Assembly (NCBI GenBank): GCA_030065255.1
Contig: JASJCX010000018.1
Span: 1-49,161, forward strand
Length of the DNA stretch: 49,161 bases
Reading direction: 5' to 3'
Origin: Calothrix sp. MO_167.B42
GTDB taxonomy: Bacteria > Cyanobacteriota > Cyanobacteriia > Cyanobacteriales > Nostocaceae
In this document: positions 26,683-35,101 of the stretch, piece by piece
How the letters are laid out: every line of letters starts with the position of its first letter
Numbering within the stretch: position 1 is the stretch's first letter
Program-made: the position numbers and the translations under genes
Notes under the pieces: model-generated
Database searches by the model: none
The model's input: only the letters and a program-made list of their open reading frames with translations
Told to the model about the DNA's origin: nothing

Positions 26683-27651
26683 TCAAAAACGCGTTCTCAG
26701 ATTCCAATCTGCTTGCTTTAAAGCAATCTTAACGGGATCGACAATTTCCAATCCAAACAAGAATTGCTGTACTAAACCCGTGCAATCTGCTTTTAACCAT
26801 GTGAGCAAAAAGGGAATTTCACTACAACCGGCGATAATACAATCGGGTAATAGTTGAGTTTGAATTAGATTCATAAAGAATTCTTCACCTATTTGACAAG
26901 CTAAATCACGATTAAAGGCTTTAACTCCCCGATAAATGCAGTCCATAAGCTTTAACTGTAAAGTTTCGTTTGGTTCAATCAATTCTACATTTTGATTTAC
27001 CAAAGGATTGGTATAGACCCTTCCCCATAATGTAGCAGTGGTACACAAAAGTAAAGGTTTCCTCAAACCTTGATTTTGTAGATATTGCACTACCGATTCA
27101 ATCAGTGAAATATTCTCAAGCTTTGTAAACAATTGAGGTTGATTTATCAAAAGTTTTCGCCAGAGTTGAGGAAGAAAATAATGCACAGTATTACAAAGAA
27201 AAATCATTTGAATCCGCGTACTTTTGCTAGAAATCTCTGAAGTTGCTACCTCAACAGCTTTTTCTAACATTAATATCAACTGGTGTACTGAAGAGCTTTT
27301 CGTTCCTGCTTGTACGATTTCAGAGAGAACTTGGGTTCTGTCCGGTATACTACAGGCTTGGATTAATATGATTTCGCGTTCGTTTTGAAACAATTGACAA
27401 GCTTCCTCAAATCCAGAAATGCCTGCCAAAGGTCCCATACCACCTATTAGAACTAGTGGTGATGCTTTAGCTTTTTTTGGTCTGAGGACTATCAAGTCGA
27501 TGGGATAATCCTTATCCGAAATCGTTTTCTCAAAGCTTGCATGATTGATAGCAATAGCAGCTAATCTTTGCCGATAAGCTGCTATTCCAATAACTGCTTC
27601 TTCAAATGTTTCAAAACAATAGTAATACTGTGGTTCAAGATTAAGATGCAC
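26683..27651 (-). CDS. Aspartate/glutamate racemase superfamily protein with N-terminal extension
   Basis: A 322-residue cofactor-independent racemase-like protein. Residues 66-320 carry the family marks: LIGGMGPLAG (69-77), the first catalytic cysteine in CNTVH (C153) and the second in GCSEIP (C276). Both cysteines of the two-base mechanism are present, so activity on Asp, Glu or a related amino acid is plausible. The first 65 residues (start at a GTG) are not from the family and contain a Tyr/Phe-rich opening; they might hold a separate small domain. A stop 15 bases upstream in frame excludes a longer start. A small open frame overlaps the GTG, and a LysE-type exporter lies divergent. Confidence 0.78.
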   Translation of the reverse strand: MHLNLEPQYYYCFETFEEAVIGIAAYRQRLAAIAINHASFEKTISDKDYPIDLIVLRPKKAKASPLVLIGGMGPLAGISGFEEACQLFQNEREIILIQACSIPDRTQVLSEIVQAGTKSSSVHQLILMLEKAVEVATSEISSKSTRIQMIFLCNTVHYFLPQLWRKLLINQPQLFTKLENISLIESVVQYLQNQGLRKPLLLCTTATLWGRVYTNPLVNQNVELIEPNETLQLKLMDCIYRGVKAFNRDLACQIGEEFFMNLIQTQLLPDCIIAGCSEIPFLLTWLKADCTGLVQQFLFGLEIVDPVKIALKQADWNLRTRF

Positions 27652-27769
27652 TGAGAATAAGTTTATTAGCTTCTATGTCTTGTATTATTTGATTGCTTAA
27701 CTCATTCATAACACCACCTAAACGAGTTAGATATTCAACAAACAAATTCTGTGCGAATTCATAATTCAT
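27641..27769 (-). CDS. Candidate 42-aa peptide overlapping the racemase start
   Basis: The ATG at 27769 opens a frame MNYEFAQNLFVEYLTRLGGV..., with an amphipathic, Asn/Glu-rich character, ending at TAA 27641. It overlaps the racemase GTG by 11 bases, so it could be translationally coupled to it and would explain the racemase's poor ribosome site. No conserved motif or strong ribosome site was recognised. It could be spurious. Confidence 0.35.
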   Translation of the reverse strand: MNYEFAQNLFVEYLTRLGGVMNELSNQIIQDIEANKLILSAS

Positions 27770-27899
27770 TTAGAGGGGCGGTTGTCTGAGAAAATGACTT
27801 ATCCATTAATACTAAAACGACCAAAATTTTTTGATATCATTATAAATTCGCCAGCTTTCGCAATTATACAATACCATTAGGACTTACACAAATAGCACA

Positions 27900-28134
27900 T
27901 TGTGCCACACACCACGCTTTGCCCACCGACTAAAATGGGTATGAACATTGTCGTTAATCCCCAAATCGTTCGGGTAAATCCCGCCACGGAATACCTGCTC
28001 GGTAGCGATACAGTAAGGCTTCCATAAATAATCGGTTATCTTTCGCTGTCACTCCAACTGTCTGTTTTCGCACTGGTAGCGAGTCTTTGATGCGTTCGGT
28101 ACTGGTTATCCCGCAAGGCATAGCGGCGTGTCAT
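27900..28134 (-). pseudogene. Decayed IS5-family (IS1031-like) transposase fragment
   Basis: Frame by frame, the minus strand reads MTRRYALRDNQY, then (shifted) ERIKDSLP...VGVTAKDNRLF, ALLYRYRAGIPWRDLPERFG, and (shifted again after a TAA) NDNVHTHFSRWAKRGVW. This is the N-terminal third of an IS5/IS1031-type transposase with at least two frameshifts. The catalytic core is absent, so it is inactive. The rest of 27770-28325 appears empty. Confidence 0.8.
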
Positions 28135-28325
28135 GATAGTACTCCTGCGTGTTACTAAATTCTCCCAAGGCTACTGATTTTATACTGGATTGAGACCTAT
28201 TTGATGATACGCCCTAGATTTTCAATTTTTAAAAATGGAATTGAAGATTCAAAATTTAAAATTGAAAAAAGGTTTATTTGTTTAGCCTGTGAATCTATAA
28301 TTTTAATGTGTTAAATAGATGATTA

Positions 28326-28982
28326 ATGATTACAAAATTATTGCTATCTGGTATCTTTGTAGGCTTCTTTATTGCTTTGCCTTTTGGTGGTAACACAATC
28401 CTTTGTACAAAAAATACTTTATCCTATGGTGGAAAATATGGCCTTGCTACAGGACTAGGAGCGGCTACTGCTCATACTACCTATAGTTTTATAGGATTTT
28501 CAGGACTCGTTGCGATTAAATTCTTATTATCAACTTACCTTGGAGTATTAGAAATCATCGGTGGATTCTTTCTCTGCTACTTTGGAGTTTCTAGTATCCG
28601 CAAAGATATATCTGATATGAATGCAGATAATATGCAAAAATCAGGATTAATAAAAACCTATCTGGGATCTACACTTTTTGCCCTAACAAATCCTAAAAGC
28701 ATAATCTTAGCGAGTATCTTAATAACTGAGTCAGAAATTTTTAACATGATTGACTATAATGAAATTTTTTTATTGACTATAATCTTATCCAGTATTTTCA
28801 TTGGTTCAGCCTTTTGGTGGTTAATCTTAGTGACTTTCCTCAGTTTAATGAAAAAAGTTTTAAACCAAATATATTTGGTTGTTTTGAACCGTATTGCTGG
28901 AGTCTTAGTAATCTTGTTTGGTCTATTTTTTTCGGTGTTGGGATTCGCAAGGATCTGGTTTTTTCCTCACAGCACCTTATAA
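28326..28982 (+). CDS. LysE/RhtB-type amino-acid exporter
   Basis: A 218-residue membrane protein with about six helices (5-25, 40-60, 68-88, 115-135, 145-170, 185-210). The N-terminal IALPFGGNTILCTKNTLSYG and GLGAATAHTTYS correspond to the LysE-family signature PxGP...N...GR...G..G....D, in a divergent form. LysE-type carriers export amino acids. The divergent racemase-like gene 675 bases away makes export of a D- or acidic amino acid a possible link, but this is only proximity. The Asp/charged residues of the typical motif are partly replaced (PFGGN for PGP), so substrate use may differ. Confidence 0.75.
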   Translation: MITKLLLSGIFVGFFIALPFGGNTILCTKNTLSYGGKYGLATGLGAATAHTTYSFIGFSGLVAIKFLLSTYLGVLEIIGGFFLCYFGVSSIRKDISDMNADNMQKSGLIKTYLGSTLFALTNPKSIILASILITESEIFNMIDYNEIFLLTIILSSIFIGSAFWWLILVTFLSLMKKVLNQIYLVVLNRIAGVLVILFGLFFSVLGFARIWFFPHSTL

Positions 28983-29004
28983 TTTATCTAACTTTTCACG
29001 GGAT

Positions 29005-29112
29005 ATGGAAAAGGGGGAGTTTGTTCGCGATTTGCAGTGGCAAACAAACTTTGTGGTTGAGGGATTTCAGGTAAATTCATCTAAGGATGTGATTTCGGAG
29101 ATAAACGTCTAA
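29005..29112 (+). CDS. Candidate 35-aa ORF followed by a terminator
   Basis: The ATG at 29005 opens MEKGEFVRDLQW... and ends ISEINV at TAA 29112; a strong terminator begins 15 bases later. The sequence is polar and lacks a known motif. A plain 'ACGGGAT' precedes the ATG; there is no good ribosome site. It may be the end of the exporter transcript rather than a gene. Confidence 0.3.
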   Translation: MEKGEFVRDLQWQTNFVVEGFQVNSSKDVISEINV

Positions 29113-29126
29113 CAAGACGCACAGTA

Positions 29127-29158
29127 TTCACGGGGTGCTTGTTACCCCGTGAACTTTT
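29127..29158 (+). terminator. Rho-independent terminator after the LysE-type gene
   Basis: TTCACGGGGT (29127-29136) pairs perfectly with ACCCCGTGAA (29144-29153), with a 7-base loop, followed by CTTTTTC. Confidence 0.88.
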
Positions 29159-29218
29159 TCTTAATAAATAGAAGATGCCAAACATCATACTGAAAAGCAT
29201 GATATATGTTATTTCTTA

Positions 29219-29272
29219 CTTATCACTTATCACTTATCACTTCTTACTTATCACTTATTACTTATTACTTAA
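29219..29272. repeat. TTACTTATCAC heptad tract
   Basis: Tandem CTTATCA/CTTATTA units (short tandem repeat type) just after the TonB-like gene stop on the minus side; a short AAGCCC/GGGCTT hairpin follows (29272-29286). Confidence 0.75.
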
Positions 29273-29306
29273 GCCCAAAGGGCTTTTGTAGCATCCAGCT
29301 TTATTC

Positions 29307-30770
29307 CTATTCTGATTTATTTTGTCTTTCTTCCCTAACTTGACGTAGTTGGTTCAGGAGTTTGTTACCACTGTTTTGTGATGGAGCTGCCTGTACAGGA
29401 GTTTTGATTTTTACTGGTGGTTGGTTAACCGAAGTTGCTTGTTGCTTCTTACTACTGTTTGGTGAAGGAGATACCTGTACAGGAGTTTTGAGCTTCACTG
29501 GTTGGTTAACCGAAGTTGCTTGTGGCTTCTTGCTATCGTTTGGTGAAGGAGATACCTGTACAGGAGTTTTGAGCTTCACTGGTTGGTTAACCGCAGCTGT
29601 TTGCCGATTTTGCTTAATTTCTCTCAACTTCTGTTGTAAGGATTGGTTCTTAGCAGGAGTCGCACCGGGCTGTATTTTGTTGCCAACAGCCACATTAGAG
29701 TTATTCTGGAAGCTCAAACTAAATGGGTAAGAGGCAAGATTCTTGCTAGCTGGCGGTGGATTTTTGAGAAAATACTTCCTGATAGCTACTTTCTGTGCAG
29801 GAGAGATGGAGTTATCCGCTGGGAAAACTACATCTACCACTTTACCCTCAGTATCTACTACCAATCTCCCCATGACTCTCCCTTGCAAAGCCACCTTATC
29901 TGCGGGAACTACTCCACGGATAACAGCTTTTTCTTCAATTCCTGGATATTTTTGGCGAACTGACTGGGTTAAATTTTGGTAAGAATTTAATGCTGTAATT
30001 GCCTGACTTGAAGATGAAGATGAAGCTGGAACTGGGACTGTATTAGCTGGTGATTGCGGCTGATATTTTTGGAAACCGCCTGTGGCAGCAATACTATAAT
30101 TCTCGCCGGGTTGAAAAACTTGTTTGACTTGAGCAACTAACTGTTGATTATTTGTGGCTGTATTTCCAGGTTGGTTGCTCGGGGAATTTTGATTGGTGTC
30201 GATTCCAGGAGGAATTTTTGCCGGATTGACAACTGGTAACTTGCGGGAGTTGCCATAATTTACACCACTATTGCGGGAAGTGTAAGAAGGTTTATAGGCA
30301 GAAGTGTAAGGCTTATAAGTAGAAGTATAACGTTTATAAGCACTTCTACCGGTATTAAATCTATTCCTAGAAGATAAGGTAAAAGATTGCCTTTTAGGTA
30401 AAGCAGCAGTGGGATATACGGATGTAGATCTTGGTAGTGGCTTTAAAATTGAAGAATTTGATGGAATCGGAGGTAATGGAAACTGATTATTTGGCAGAGT
30501 CGAATTAATATTTGGCAGGGGTATTTGGGGTTGGAGTGCTACCTTGGGAGCAACTGAAGTTTTTGGTAGACGCTGCTGCTCTGCCTGACTTAGTTCTACA
30601 AGTCCAACAGCTTTTGATGATGCTACTGTTTTTGGTTTATTGGATTCTACAGGCATCAACGGCAAAATGAAAGCTATGGCTCCATGGATACCAATTGAAG
30701 CTATAGCGGCTATACCTGTTGGTTGGCTTAAGAAATCTGGTATATTTTTGAAAACGGAGACGTAAGACAT
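29307..30770 (-). CDS. TonB-like periplasmic-spanning protein with C-terminal repeat tail
   Basis: A 487-residue TonB-family protein. An N-terminal membrane segment (about 18-40, IAAIASIGIHGAIAFILPL) is followed by a long Pro/Ser/Thr-rich linker with repeated YKPYTSAYK-type units (about 145-165). A TonB-like C-terminal domain lies at about 275-355 (VVPADKVALQGRVMGRLVVDTEGKVVDVVFPAD). TonB proteins pass proton-motive energy from ExbB/ExbD to outer-membrane receptors. The C-terminal 100 residues hold three repeats of about 27 residues (NQPVKLKTPVQVSPSPN...), unusual for TonB, where the TonB domain is normally last. No exbB/exbD gene is in the window. Confidence 0.72.
   Translation of the reverse strand: MSYVSVFKNIPDFLSQPTGIAAIASIGIHGAIAFILPLMPVESNKPKTVASSKAVGLVELSQAEQQRLPKTSVAPKVALQPQIPLPNINSTLPNNQFPLPPIPSNSSILKPLPRSTSVYPTAALPKRQSFTLSSRNRFNTGRSAYKRYTSTYKPYTSAYKPSYTSRNSGVNYGNSRKLPVVNPAKIPPGIDTNQNSPSNQPGNTATNNQQLVAQVKQVFQPGENYSIAATGGFQKYQPQSPANTVPVPASSSSSSQAITALNSYQNLTQSVRQKYPGIEEKAVIRGVVPADKVALQGRVMGRLVVDTEGKVVDVVFPADNSISPAQKVAIRKYFLKNPPPASKNLASYPFSLSFQNNSNVAVGNKIQPGATPAKNQSLQQKLREIKQNRQTAAVNQPVKLKTPVQVSPSPNDSKKPQATSVNQPVKLKTPVQVSPSPNSSKKQQATSVNQPPVKIKTPVQAAPSQNSGNKLLNQLRQVREERQNKSE
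29365..29595. repeat. In-gene tandem repeat, 81-bp period
   Basis: Three copies within the TonB-like gene encode NQPVKLKTPVQ...SPSPN units. The two upstream copies are nearly identical for over 50 bases (for example 29458-29512 and 29539-29593); the third (29365-29430) is diverged. Confidence 0.85.
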
Positions 30771-30957
30771 AGCTATTATCGTTCACTCGGCTCGTTTATT
30801 AAATTGGACTGGCAATTCTATTTATCTATATTAGTTTAGAAACAATAGAGCAAAAGCAGCATCCCATTACCAATAATAACTTCATCTGGGTTAGCCTATA
30901 AACAGGAAGATTGTCAAGTGGCTTGAGTATTTATATATACTGGAGTGCCAACTTAAT

Positions 30958-31677
30958 TTAGTTGTTTCTTGGTGTTATGTGTACAATCAAAATCGAAAAA
31001 TAAGGCAATTCCAGATTCTGGCGTTCGCTTAGGTCTGAGTATATAACCATATCAGGTAAAGTGGCTTTGACTACTATGCGACTGTTTGGCAGTAAACTAC
31101 GCTGCTGTAAAAGTTGCCAGACTTGTTGGTAGACTGAACTTACTTTCATTAAGACTACCACATCCGCCCAATCTAAAACTGTTGCCAATTCAGCAATTGT
31201 ATAAATGGCAGGTAACACTACCAATTTTTCCTGGCGGATGGTTAAGGGATGCCCCAAAACCGCCGCAGCTGCCATGGGGGAGCAAATTCCCGGCACTAAT
31301 TCTACTTTTGCTTCTGGATGTATTTGTTGTAGGGTTTGCGCCAAGTAAGTAAAAGTACTATAAAAGCTAACATCCCCTTCACAAGCAAAGGCGACATTTT
31401 TCCCAGTTTGTAAGTATTGCCAAACTTTCTGGGCTGCGACAATCCAAGCTTGAGTCAGTACGGACATATCTTGGACATAAGGAAAGGTTAAAGCTAACTG
31501 TTCTTGCTTGCCTTGCAACCAGGGTGCAATAATTTGTTGTGCCATGCCCTGTTTCCCATTTACCCCGGCAGGAAAAGCCACTACGGGGGATTGTTGCAGT
31601 AGGCGCAGTCCTTTAACTGTAATTAATTCTGGATCCCCAGTCCCTACGCTAATGCCATAAAGAATGCCTATCTTCAC
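30958..31677 (-). CDS. cobI: Precorrin-2 C20-methyltransferase
   Basis: SAM-dependent methylation at C20 of precorrin-2 or its cobalt form, the entry into the corrin branch. The 239-residue protein has GISVGTGDPELITVKGLR at the N-terminus (the tetrapyrrole methylase P-loop-like motif), FACEGDVSFYSTF near 100, and VPGICSPMAAAAVLG near 135, all typical of CobI/CbiL. The start is a GTG (31677). It is monocistronic; glmM lies upstream on the same strand about 220 bases away, and heptad repeats fill the gap. Confidence 0.93.
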   Translation of the reverse strand: MKIGILYGISVGTGDPELITVKGLRLLQQSPVVAFPAGVNGKQGMAQQIIAPWLQGKQEQLALTFPYVQDMSVLTQAWIVAAQKVWQYLQTGKNVAFACEGDVSFYSTFTYLAQTLQQIHPEAKVELVPGICSPMAAAAVLGHPLTIRQEKLVVLPAIYTIAELATVLDWADVVVLMKVSSVYQQVWQLLQQRSLLPNSRIVVKATLPDMVIYSDLSERQNLELPYFSILIVHITPRNN

Positions 31678-31744
31678 AATTATTTATATAACTTTATATA
31701 TAGAGCTTTTATTAGCTAAACACAATATATAGTACTACGCGCAA

Positions 31745-31898
31745 GTAATAAGTAATACAAGGGAATAGGGAATAGGGAATAGGGAACAGAAAAATGTCCT
31801 AACCCAAAAACATAGTGCTATATAGCAATGGACATATTGGTTAGGACAGTATTGTTCGACTCAAGAGCTGTCAACTGTCAACTGTCAACTGTCAACTA
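31745..31898. repeat. GGGAATA and CTGTCAA heptad tracts
   Basis: GGGAATA units (31759-31787), a short AGTAATA doublet before them, and CTGTCAA units (31867-31897) fill the gap between cobI start and glmM stop. Confidence 0.75.
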
Positions 31899-31899
31899 T

Positions 31900-33351
31900 T
31901 CAGCCTAGATGCTGCTGCACTACTGATACCAATTCATTAGTCCAATAACTAGCCACATCAGCTAGCTCTGCTTCCACCATGACTCGGATGACTGGTTCCG
32001 TACCAGAAGCACGCACTAAAACCCTACCAGTATCACCCATGGCTGCTTGGGCATCAGCGATCGCATCTTGCAATGGTTGACATTTCGCCCAATTCATGCG
32101 TTTGTTTCGATCTTCTACTCGCACATTCTGCAACAATTGGGGATAGGTTTGGAAACTGCCATCAATCAGATCCCCGAGGGAAATGCCAGATTCTTTAACT
32201 AAGGTAGCTATATGTAATGCCGTTAATAAACCATCACCGGTGATGCCGTAATGACGACAGAGGATATGTCCTGATTGTTCACCACCGAGCATACTGCCAG
32301 TTTTGTGCATTTCTGCTTGCACATATTGGTCACCTACCCCAGTACGAATCAGCTTACCACCGATTTGATTCCATGCCCTCTCAAAGCCGAGATTTGCCAT
32401 GACAGTGGAAACAATTAAATTGTCTGGCAACTGTTGCTTTTGCTTTAAGCTATTGCCCCATAGGTAAAGAATATAATCGCCATTGACTTCCCTACCATGA
32501 TTATCCACTGCCAAAACCCGATCGGCATCGCCATCAAAGGCAAAACCTAAGTCAGCATTATATTCCTTTACTGCCCCTTGCAGAACTCCCAAATGAGTGG
32601 AACCACAATCAACATTGATGCGATCGCCGTCAGCCTTATTATGTAAACAAATAACTTCTGCACCCATGGACTTAAATACAGATAGAGCCAAACCTACCGC
32701 CGCGCCCCAGGCTGCATCTAAGACTATTTTCATCCCCTGGAGATGATTACCCCCGAAGGGTTGCTTTAAAGTATCAGCATAATTACTGATTAATTCTGGG
32801 CGAAAGTAATGTTTACCACAATTAGTTATATTGTTTGCCAGGGATGTATTACCTCTAATCCCAGCTTCAATTTCTACCTGGAGTGATGAGGGAAGTTTTC
32901 CACCGTTGGCATCAAAAACCTTAATTCCGTTGTCTTCTGGGGGATTATGACTGGCAGAAATCATTACCCCACCTACGGCATGGGTAGTATTGGTCAAATA
33001 GGCAACACAGGGAGTGGGACACAAACCCAAATACCAAACTTCTAATCCCGCAGCAGTCAATCCAGCACTCAATGCCATTGCTAACATATCACTGGAGTTC
33101 CGGGAATCTTGTCCGAGAATTATCGGTCCAGGATTAGATGCATGGCTATGCAAAATCATGCCAGTCCAAAAGCCAACTTGCAACGCCAAAGGCGCACTCA
33201 GTAAATCCCCCACCCTGCCTCGAATCCCATCCGTACCAAAGAGTGGTGTTTTTGGTAATGTAATACCTTCGTTGGGCAAACTGCCTTGAATATTGTCTAA
33301 GGCTGTGCCCAAACCCACACTCCTTTGATTCCGAGTTATTGATGAAACCAT
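31900..33351 (-). CDS. glmM: Phosphoglucosamine mutase
   Basis: Converts glucosamine-6-phosphate to glucosamine-1-phosphate for UDP-GlcNAc and peptidoglycan synthesis. The protein has [13 protein letters not shown] near the N-terminus, the phosphoserine loop [12 protein letters not shown] (active serine about residue 134), the metal-binding loop [11 protein letters not shown] and a C-terminal [15 protein letters not shown]. Length of about 483 is normal for cyanobacterial GlmM, which carries an N-terminal extension of about 35 residues. The start is taken as the ATG at 33351: GGAGTG lies 11 bases upstream, and the alternative GTG at 33363 overlaps that site. Confidence 0.95.
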   Translation of the reverse strand: MVSSITRNQRSVGLGTALDNIQGSLPNEGITLPKTPLFGTDGIRGRVGDLLSAPLALQVGFWTGMILHSHASNPGPIILGQDSRNSSDMLAMALSAGLTAAGLEVWYLGLCPTPCVAYLTNTTHAVGGVMISASHNPPEDNGIKVFDANGGKLPSSLQVEIEAGIRGNTSLANNITNCGKHYFRPELISNYADTLKQPFGGNHLQGMKIVLDAAWGAAVGLALSVFKSMGAEVICLHNKADGDRINVDCGSTHLGVLQGAVKEYNADLGFAFDGDADRVLAVDNHGREVNGDYILYLWGNSLKQKQQLPDNLIVSTVMANLGFERAWNQIGGKLIRTGVGDQYVQAEMHKTGSMLGGEQSGHILCRHYGITGDGLLTALHIATLVKESGISLGDLIDGSFQTYPQLLQNVRVEDRNKRMNWAKCQPLQDAIADAQAAMGDTGRVLVRASGTEPVIRVMVEAELADVASYWTNELVSVVQQHLG

Positions 33352-33538
33352 AAGCTTAAACACTCCACACAGTCCAATTGGAGAACATAACTATACACCC
33401 AATTTACATATTCTTAATGAATTTTTATTTATCAGGATTGGAATTGAACTATACATTTTGAGCAATCCCAGACCATAAAGGTTATTGTCGGAGAAAATGC
33501 CCATGAGTTTTATTAATTGCTTGTAAAGACTTGATGAA

Positions 33539-33590
33539 GTTGACGGTTGACGGTTGATGGTTGACAGTTGGTAGTTGACGGTTGACAGTT
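33539..33590. repeat. GTTGACG/GTTGACA heptad tract
   Basis: Seven or so heptads with single-base variation (GTTGACG, GTTGATG, GTTGACA), in the spacer between glmM and ho1. Confidence 0.8.
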
Positions 33591-33642
33591 AGGAGTTAAG
33601 AGTTTTAATTTCTACTGGAGCGAGAAGCCGCTACCGCGTCTA

Positions 33643-33830
33643 CACTCCTCACCTCCTCATCTCCTCACCTCCTCACCTCCTCACCTCCTCATCTCATCAC
33701 CTCCTCACCTCATCACCTCCTCATCTCCTCATCTCCTCACCTCCTCACTCCCTCACTCCCTCACTCCCTCACTCCCTCACTCCCTCACTCCCTCACTCCC
33801 ACACTCCCCACACTCCCCCTGCCCCTGTTC
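33643..33830. repeat. Long pyrimidine-rich tandem tract
   Basis: About 190 bp almost without G on the plus strand: CTCCTCAC and CTCCTCAT units, then CACTCCCT units, then CACTCCC. Strand-asymmetric; the complement is A/G-rich and G-rich. Confidence 0.85.
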
Positions 33831-34239
33831 CCTGTTGCCTTGTATTACTTATTACTTAAATCCCTGAATGCAGCTTTCTTTCCAAAGCTAGAGCTTTGGT
33901 GAACAATTGGGAAAATTGTTCAATTTATTCATGTTAAATTTAGTTACGCATTTTTATTGAAAATAATTCTCTTTAGCAATGGGTATGCAAAATAGAAATT
34001 TATGACTGTTTACCTGGATAAATTTAGTTATTCAGGTGTACAAAACTAGCACCAATAATTAATCTTTACAAAGAACTATTGACTTTAAGTAAAAGGAAGG
34101 AAGATGTAAACTTCAAAAAAATTAATAAAAATTCTTATCAAAAAGTTCTATGGTAACTTTTTAGTGGCTTTTGTTTAAGTCCATTTACAATTTAATACGA
34201 CCTCTGGCCAGTTCACTTTTTAAAGTTGAGAAATTTAGT

Positions 34240-34953
34240 ATGAGCAGCAATTTAGCAAGCAAATTGCGTGTAGGCACAAAAAAAGCCCACACAATGGCAG
34301 AAAATGTTGGTTTTGTCAAGTGTTTTTTGAAGGGAGTAGTTGAAAAAAACTCCTATCGTAAATTAGTAGGTAACCTCTACTTTGTTTATTCAGCGATGGA
34401 AGAGGAGATGGAAAAGCTGCAAGACCATCCCATTGTGTCTCAAATTAACTTTAAAGAACTATACCGGAAAAAAAGTTTAGAGCAGGACCTGAGCTATTAC
34501 TACGGTGCTAAATGGCGGGAGCAAGTTAAACTATCTCCTATGGGTGAAGCTTATGTTAAGCGCATTCGGGAATTAGCCCAAACAGAGCCAGAATTATTGG
34601 TAGCCCATTCCTATACCCGTTACTTGGGTGATTTATCTGGAGGACAAATTCTTAAGGGTATTGCCCAAACGGCGATGAACCTGGAAGATGGTGGTACTGC
34701 TTTTTATGAGTTTGCGGATATTAGCGATGAGAAAGGATTCAAAACCAAATATCGCCAAACCTTAGACGAGCTACCCATTGATGATGCCACAGGCGATCGA
34801 ATTGTGGATGAAGCTAATGATGCTTTTGGCATGAACATGAAGCTGTTCCAAGAGCTAGAAGGTAATTTAATTAAAGCCATCGGTATCATGGTTTACAATA
34901 CCTTGACCCGTCGTCGTAGCCGGGGTAGTACGGAGTTAGCAACTGCCGAGTAA
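34240..34953 (+). CDS. ho1: Heme oxygenase (biliverdin-producing)
   Basis: Opens heme with ferredoxin to biliverdin IXa, iron and CO; biliverdin feeds phycobilin synthesis. The 237-residue protein has the proximal histidine in VGTKKAHTMAEN (H17), the conserved GDLSGGQILKG (distal helix) and the usual length. The ATG at 34240 is chosen over the in-frame TTG at 34171 because it gives the cyanobacterial N-terminus MSSNLASKLRVGT. The C-terminal RRSRG segment is common. It is separated by about 150 bases from cobW on the same strand. Confidence 0.96.
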   Translation: MSSNLASKLRVGTKKAHTMAENVGFVKCFLKGVVEKNSYRKLVGNLYFVYSAMEEEMEKLQDHPIVSQINFKELYRKKSLEQDLSYYYGAKWREQVKLSPMGEAYVKRIRELAQTEPELLVAHSYTRYLGDLSGGQILKGIAQTAMNLEDGGTAFYEFADISDEKGFKTKYRQTLDELPIDDATGDRIVDEANDAFGMNMKLFQELEGNLIKAIGIMVYNTLTRRRSRGSTELATAE

Positions 34954-35101
34954 TAATTATCCAGCAGCTATATATAAGTCAATATATAAGTCAATCTGGA
35001 ATAATGGATTGATAGGGGCAGTGCCTCTAGGAAAGTAAAAGGTAGATGCTTTTTTCCTTCTTAGAAGAATTGCCCCTAAATTGTCTTTTTAGCGAACTAA
35101 T

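Larger units (their letters stand above)
33352..34239. other. Large spacer (about 890 bp) rich in repeats
   Basis: Contains GTTGACG/GTTGACA heptads (33539-33590), a HIP-like 'cgagaagccgctaccgcg' segment (33620), the long CTCC-rich tract (listed separately) and an AT-rich part leading to ho1. No coding sequence or RNA gene recognised. Confidence 0.6.

Noticed and set aside
28814-29074. 86-codon frame overlapping the LysE-type gene end
   Set aside because: Out-of-frame shadow of the exporter gene continuing into the spacer.
29362-29730. 122-codon plus-strand frame with CTGVLSFTGW repeats
   Set aside because: Antisense image of the TonB-like repeat tail.
34954-35101. Possible cobalamin riboswitch before cobW
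   Set aside because: Only a short GGGGCAGTGCCTC hairpin is seen; the B12-box and multi-helix core are not recognisable.
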